Below are positions 61,318 to 64,000 of a stretch of DNA of 64,000 bases, piece after piece. Position numbers and translations under genes: made by a program. The stretch is from Massilia rhizosphaerae. Its GTDB lineage: Bacteria; Pseudomonadota; Gammaproteobacteria; Burkholderiales; Burkholderiaceae_D. The number at the start of each line of letters is the position of its first letter. Position 1 is the stretch's first letter. The stretch lies in NCBI RefSeq assembly GCF_016093545.1, contig NZ_JADKYX010000002.1, forward strand, positions 186,001 through 250,000, in the 5' to 3' direction. The notes beneath the pieces are model-generated. The model was not told where the DNA came from. It did not search any database and saw only the letters and a program-made list of their open reading frames with translations.

Positions 61318-64000
61318 TCAGTTTCCTTCCAGTGCCGGCTTGTCGCCGCCGACAGCATTCGGTGCCGTCTCATGAAGATGAGCGTGAGCGTGGGCATGCT
61401 TCGGCTTCTCGAAACGCTTGGCCAGGGTGCGCAGCAGGACGTAGAACACCGGCGTCAGGAACAGGCCGAAGAACGTCACGCCCAGCATGCCGGCGAACAC
61501 GGCGACGCCCATCGCGTGGCGCATCTCGGCGCCGGCGCCGTGCGACAGCACCAGCGGCACCACGCCCATGATGAATGCGATCGACGTCATCAGGATCGGA
61601 CGCAGACGCAGGTGGCAGGCTTCCAGCGCGGCGGCCACGATGCTGCGGCCATGGTGTTCCAGTTCCAGTGCGAATTCCACGATCAGGATCGCGTTCTTCG
61701 ACGCCAGGCCCACCAGCACGAACAAGGCGATCTGCGTGAAGATGTTGTTGTCGCCGCCGGTGAGTTTCACGCCGATCAGCGCGCACAGGATCGACATCGG
61801 CACGATCAGGATCACGGCCAGCGGCAGGGTCCAGCTTTCGTACTGCGCGGCGAGCACCAGGAACACGAGCAGCACGCACAGCGGGAACACGTAGATCATG
61901 GTGTTACCGGCCAGGATGTCCTGGTAGGTCAGGTCGGTCCATTCGTACGAGATCCCTTTCGGCAGCGTGGACTTGACGATTTCCTCCATCGCGGCCTGCG
62001 CCTGGCCCGACGACACGCCCGGTGCCGGGCCGCCGTTCATCTCGGCGGCGACGTAGCCGTTGTAGCGCTGCACGCGATCGGGACCGTACGTGTCCTTGAT
62101 CTTCATGAGCGAGGACAGCGGGATCATCTCGCCCTTGTCGTTGCGGACCTTCAGCTGCGCGATCTGCTCGCGCTGCGAACGGAACGGCGCATCGGCCTGC
62201 ACGCGCACCTGGTAGGTGCGGCCGAACCGGTTGAAGTCGTTCACGTACAGCGAACCGAGGTTGATCTGCAAGGTCTGGTTGATCTCGGCCAGCGGCACGC
62301 CCAGCTGCTTGGCCTTCACGCGGTCGACGTCGGCGAACAGCTGCGGCACGTTGATCTGGTAGCCCGAGAACACGCCCATCAGGCGCTTGTCGGTGGCGGC
62401 CTTGGCCTGGATCGCCTGCACGGCCTTGTACAGTTCATCGTAGCCGACGCCGGCGCGGTCCTCGATCATCATCTTGAAGCCGCCCGTCGTGCCCAGGCCG
62501 TTCACCGGCGGGGGCGACAGCACCATCACGAACGCGTCCTCGATGGAACCCATGCGCTTGTTGATCTCGGCGGCGATCGCCTCCGCGCTCTGCGCCTTGC
62601 CCTTGCGTTCGTCGAACGGTTTCAGCGTGGTGAACACGATGCCGGCGTTCGGCGCGTTGGTGAAGCCGTTGATCGACAGGCCAGGGAAGGCGACCGACGA
62701 TTCCACGCCCGGGATCTGCTTGGCCACGTCGGACATCTTGCGGATCACGGCGTCCGTGCGGTCGAGCGAGGCGGCGTCCGGCAGCTGGGCGAAGCCGATC
62801 AGGTAAGCCTTGTCCTGCGGCGGCACGAAGCCCGGCGGCACGGCCCGGAACATGAAGATGGCGGCGATCCCGAGCAGCACGTACACGCCCAGGGCGGCGC
62901 TCTTGCGCTTCAGGACGCCCTTCACGCCGCCTTCGTAGGCATGCGACGAGCGGCCGAAGAAGCGGTTGAAGCCGGCGAAGAAGCGGCCGAACACCGCGTC
63001 CATGATGCGGGTGAGGCGGTCCTTCGGCGCATTGTGCGCCTTCAGCAGCGCGGCGGCCAGCGCCGGGGCCAGGGTCAGCGACGAGAACGCGGAGATCACG
63101 GTCGAGATGGCGATGGTCAGCGCAAACTGGCGGTAGAACTGGCCGGTCAGGCCCGATACGAACGCGATCGGGATGAACACGGCGCACAGCACCAGGGCGA
63201 TCGCGATGATCGGGCCCGAGACTTCCTTCATCGCCTGCACGGTGGCGTCATGCGGATTCAGGCCGTTCGCGATATTGCGCTCGACGTTCTCCACGACGAC
63301 GATGGCGTCGTCCACCACGATACCGATTGCCAGCACGAGGCCGAACAGCGACAGCGTGTTGATCGAGAAGCCGCAGGCGAGCATCACCGCGAACGTGCCG
63401 ACGACGGACACCGGCACCGCCAGCAGCGGGATCACCGACGCGCGCCACGTCTGCAGGAACACGATGACGACGAGCGCCACCAGGATCACCGCCTCGATCA
63501 GCGTGTGGATCACGGAGTCGATCGACTCGCGCACGAATTGGGTCGGGTCGTACACAATGCTGTATTCGACGCCTTCCGGGAAATTTTTCGACAGCTCCTT
63601 CATCTTGGCGCGCACGTCGTGCGAGAGCTGCAGCGCATTGGCGTTCGGCGCCTGGAAGATCGGGATCGCCACGGCCGACTGGTTGTCCAGCAGCGCGCGC
63701 AGGGCGTACGAGTTCGAGCCCATCTCGAGCCGCGCGACGTCCTTCAGCAGCGTGGTCGCGCCGTCGGCGTTCGTCTTGAGGATGATGTTGCCGAAGTCCT
63801 CGACGGATTTCAGGCGGCCCTGCGTGTTCACGGTCAGCTGGAAGTCCGCGCCCTTGGCCGGGCCCTGGCCGATGACGCCGGCCGCCACCTGCACGTTCTG
63901 CTCGCGGATCGCGTTGACGACGTCGCTGGCGGTCAGGTTGCGCGCGGCGACCTTCTGCGGATCGAGCCACACGCGCATCGCGTAGTCGCCCGAACCGAAC
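61318..64000 (-). CDS. RND efflux permease (HAE1 family), N-terminus outside window
   Basis: Visible part is about 890 residues of a roughly 1050-residue inner-membrane proton-driven drug exporter. Missing are about the first 150 residues to the right. IGIVVDDAIVVVENVERN contains the Asp-Asp pair of transmembrane helix 4 used for proton coupling. Periplasmic porter-domain stretches such as RVWLDPQKVAARNLTASDVVNAIREQNVQVAAG and GFVPPQDKAYLIGFAQLPDAASLDRT are typical. The adaptor (periplasmic fusion) gene is expected further right. Together with the outer-membrane factor it forms a MexF/OprN- or AcrB/TolC-like pump; substrates cannot be read. Confidence 0.93.
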   Translation of the reverse strand, partial: FGSGDYAMRVWLDPQKVAARNLTASDVVNAIREQNVQVAAGVIGQGPAKGADFQLTVNTQGRLKSVEDFGNIILKTNADGATTLLKDVARLEMGSNSYALRALLDNQSAVAIPIFQAPNANALQLSHDVRAKMKELSKNFPEGVEYSIVYDPTQFVRESIDSVIHTLIEAVILVALVVIVFLQTWRASVIPLLAVPVSVVGTFAVMLACGFSINTLSLFGLVLAIGIVVDDAIVVVENVERNIANGLNPHDATVQAMKEVSGPIIAIALVLCAVFIPIAFVSGLTGQFYRQFALTIAISTVISAFSSLTLAPALAAALLKAHNAPKDRLTRIMDAVFGRFFAGFNRFFGRSSHAYEGGVKGVLKRKSAALGVYVLLGIAAIFMFRAVPPGFVPPQDKAYLIGFAQLPDAASLDRTDAVIRKMSDVAKQIPGVESSVAFPGLSINGFTNAPNAGIVFTTLKPFDERKGKAQSAEAIAAEINKRMGSIEDAFVMVLSPPPVNGLGTTGGFKMMIEDRAGVGYDELYKAVQAIQAKAATDKRLMGVFSGYQINVPQLFADVDRVKAKQLGVPLAEINQTLQINLGSLYVNDFNRFGRTYQVRVQADAPFRSQREQIAQLKVRNDKGEMIPLSSLMKIKDTYGPDRVQRYNGYVAAEMNGGPAPGVSSGQAQAAMEEIVKSTLPKGISYEWTDLTYQDILAGNTMIYVFPLCVLLVFLVLAAQYESWTLPLAVILIVPMSILCALIGVKLTGGDNNIFTQIALFVLVGLASKNAILIVEFALELEHHGRSIVAAALEACHLRLRPILMTSIAFIMGVVPLVLSHGAGAEMRHAMGVAVFAGMLGVTFFGLFLTPVFYVLLRTLAKRFEKPKHAHAHAHLHETAPNAVGGDKPALEGN

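Noticed and set aside
1..64000. CRISPR array or rRNA/tRNA genes
   Set aside because: No regularly spaced repeats and no rRNA- or tRNA-like sequence noticed on either strand.

Overview
The window looks like the chromosome of a GC-rich betaproteobacterium in Burkholderiales, most likely Oxalobacteraceae (Massilia-like). This is an inference from the high-GC codon usage, the phenylacetate gene order, the PmbA-DarP-Mog cluster, a second IF-1 gene and REP-type palindromes. No rRNA, tRNA or CRISPR array was found.

Backbone, left (1-31298). A phenylacetate catabolic operon runs leftwards (paaA-B-C-D-E-G-H, with paaH cut by the window edge) and the repressor gene paaX is divergent from it. Then come an M14 carboxypeptidase, a nitroreductase, pmbA, darP, mog, an esterase, a LytS/LytTR-type two-component pair, a class III aminotransferase, an FAH-family hydrolase with an overlapping MFS transporter, a lysine 2,3-aminomutase homologue, a Cache protein with a chemoreceptor, an alkyladenine glycosylase, an HDOD protein, a TPR lipoprotein, a second IF-1, a ccdAB toxin-antitoxin pair, and a PAS/GGDEF/EAL protein followed by a secreted ricin-type lectin. 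Two inverted pairs of the same REP palindrome lie at 4368-4427 and 16785-16859; the second one forms the end of the aminotransferase coding sequence.

Accessory region (31305-59695). This stretch is visibly richer in A/T and interrupts a DNA-deoxyinosine glycosylase gene. The 5' end of that gene lies at 59695-59565 (minus strand). A matching 3' part ends at 34018, and joining the two restores the expected YYAHPRNQFW coding sequence. Between them lies a 25.5 kb element bounded by imperfect 26 bp terminal inverted repeats (34019-34044 and 59539-59564). Its left end carries a tight six-gene mobility operon: three large tyrosine recombinases, two small proteins and a RecD2-like helicase. Its cargo is a Mokosh type I-like anti-phage module (pseudokinase-helicase plus PLD nuclease) extended by a patatin-NUDIX gene, an hcp-amidase-immunity type VI secretion cassette, a small Xre regulator facing an unknown gene, a 1314-residue alpha/beta-hydrolase STAND NTPase, and an intact copy of the glycosylase that the element disrupts. 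To the left of the element is a second hcp-amidase-immunity cassette next to another truncated glycosylase copy, so this gene appears to have been hit repeatedly.

Backbone, right (59802-64000). An RND efflux pump permease (cut by the window edge) and its outer-membrane factor run leftwards.

The most interesting parts are the mobility module with its inverted repeats and gene-restoring logic, and the predicted three-gene defence operon in which a lipase-NUDIX protein is attached to a Mokosh pair.
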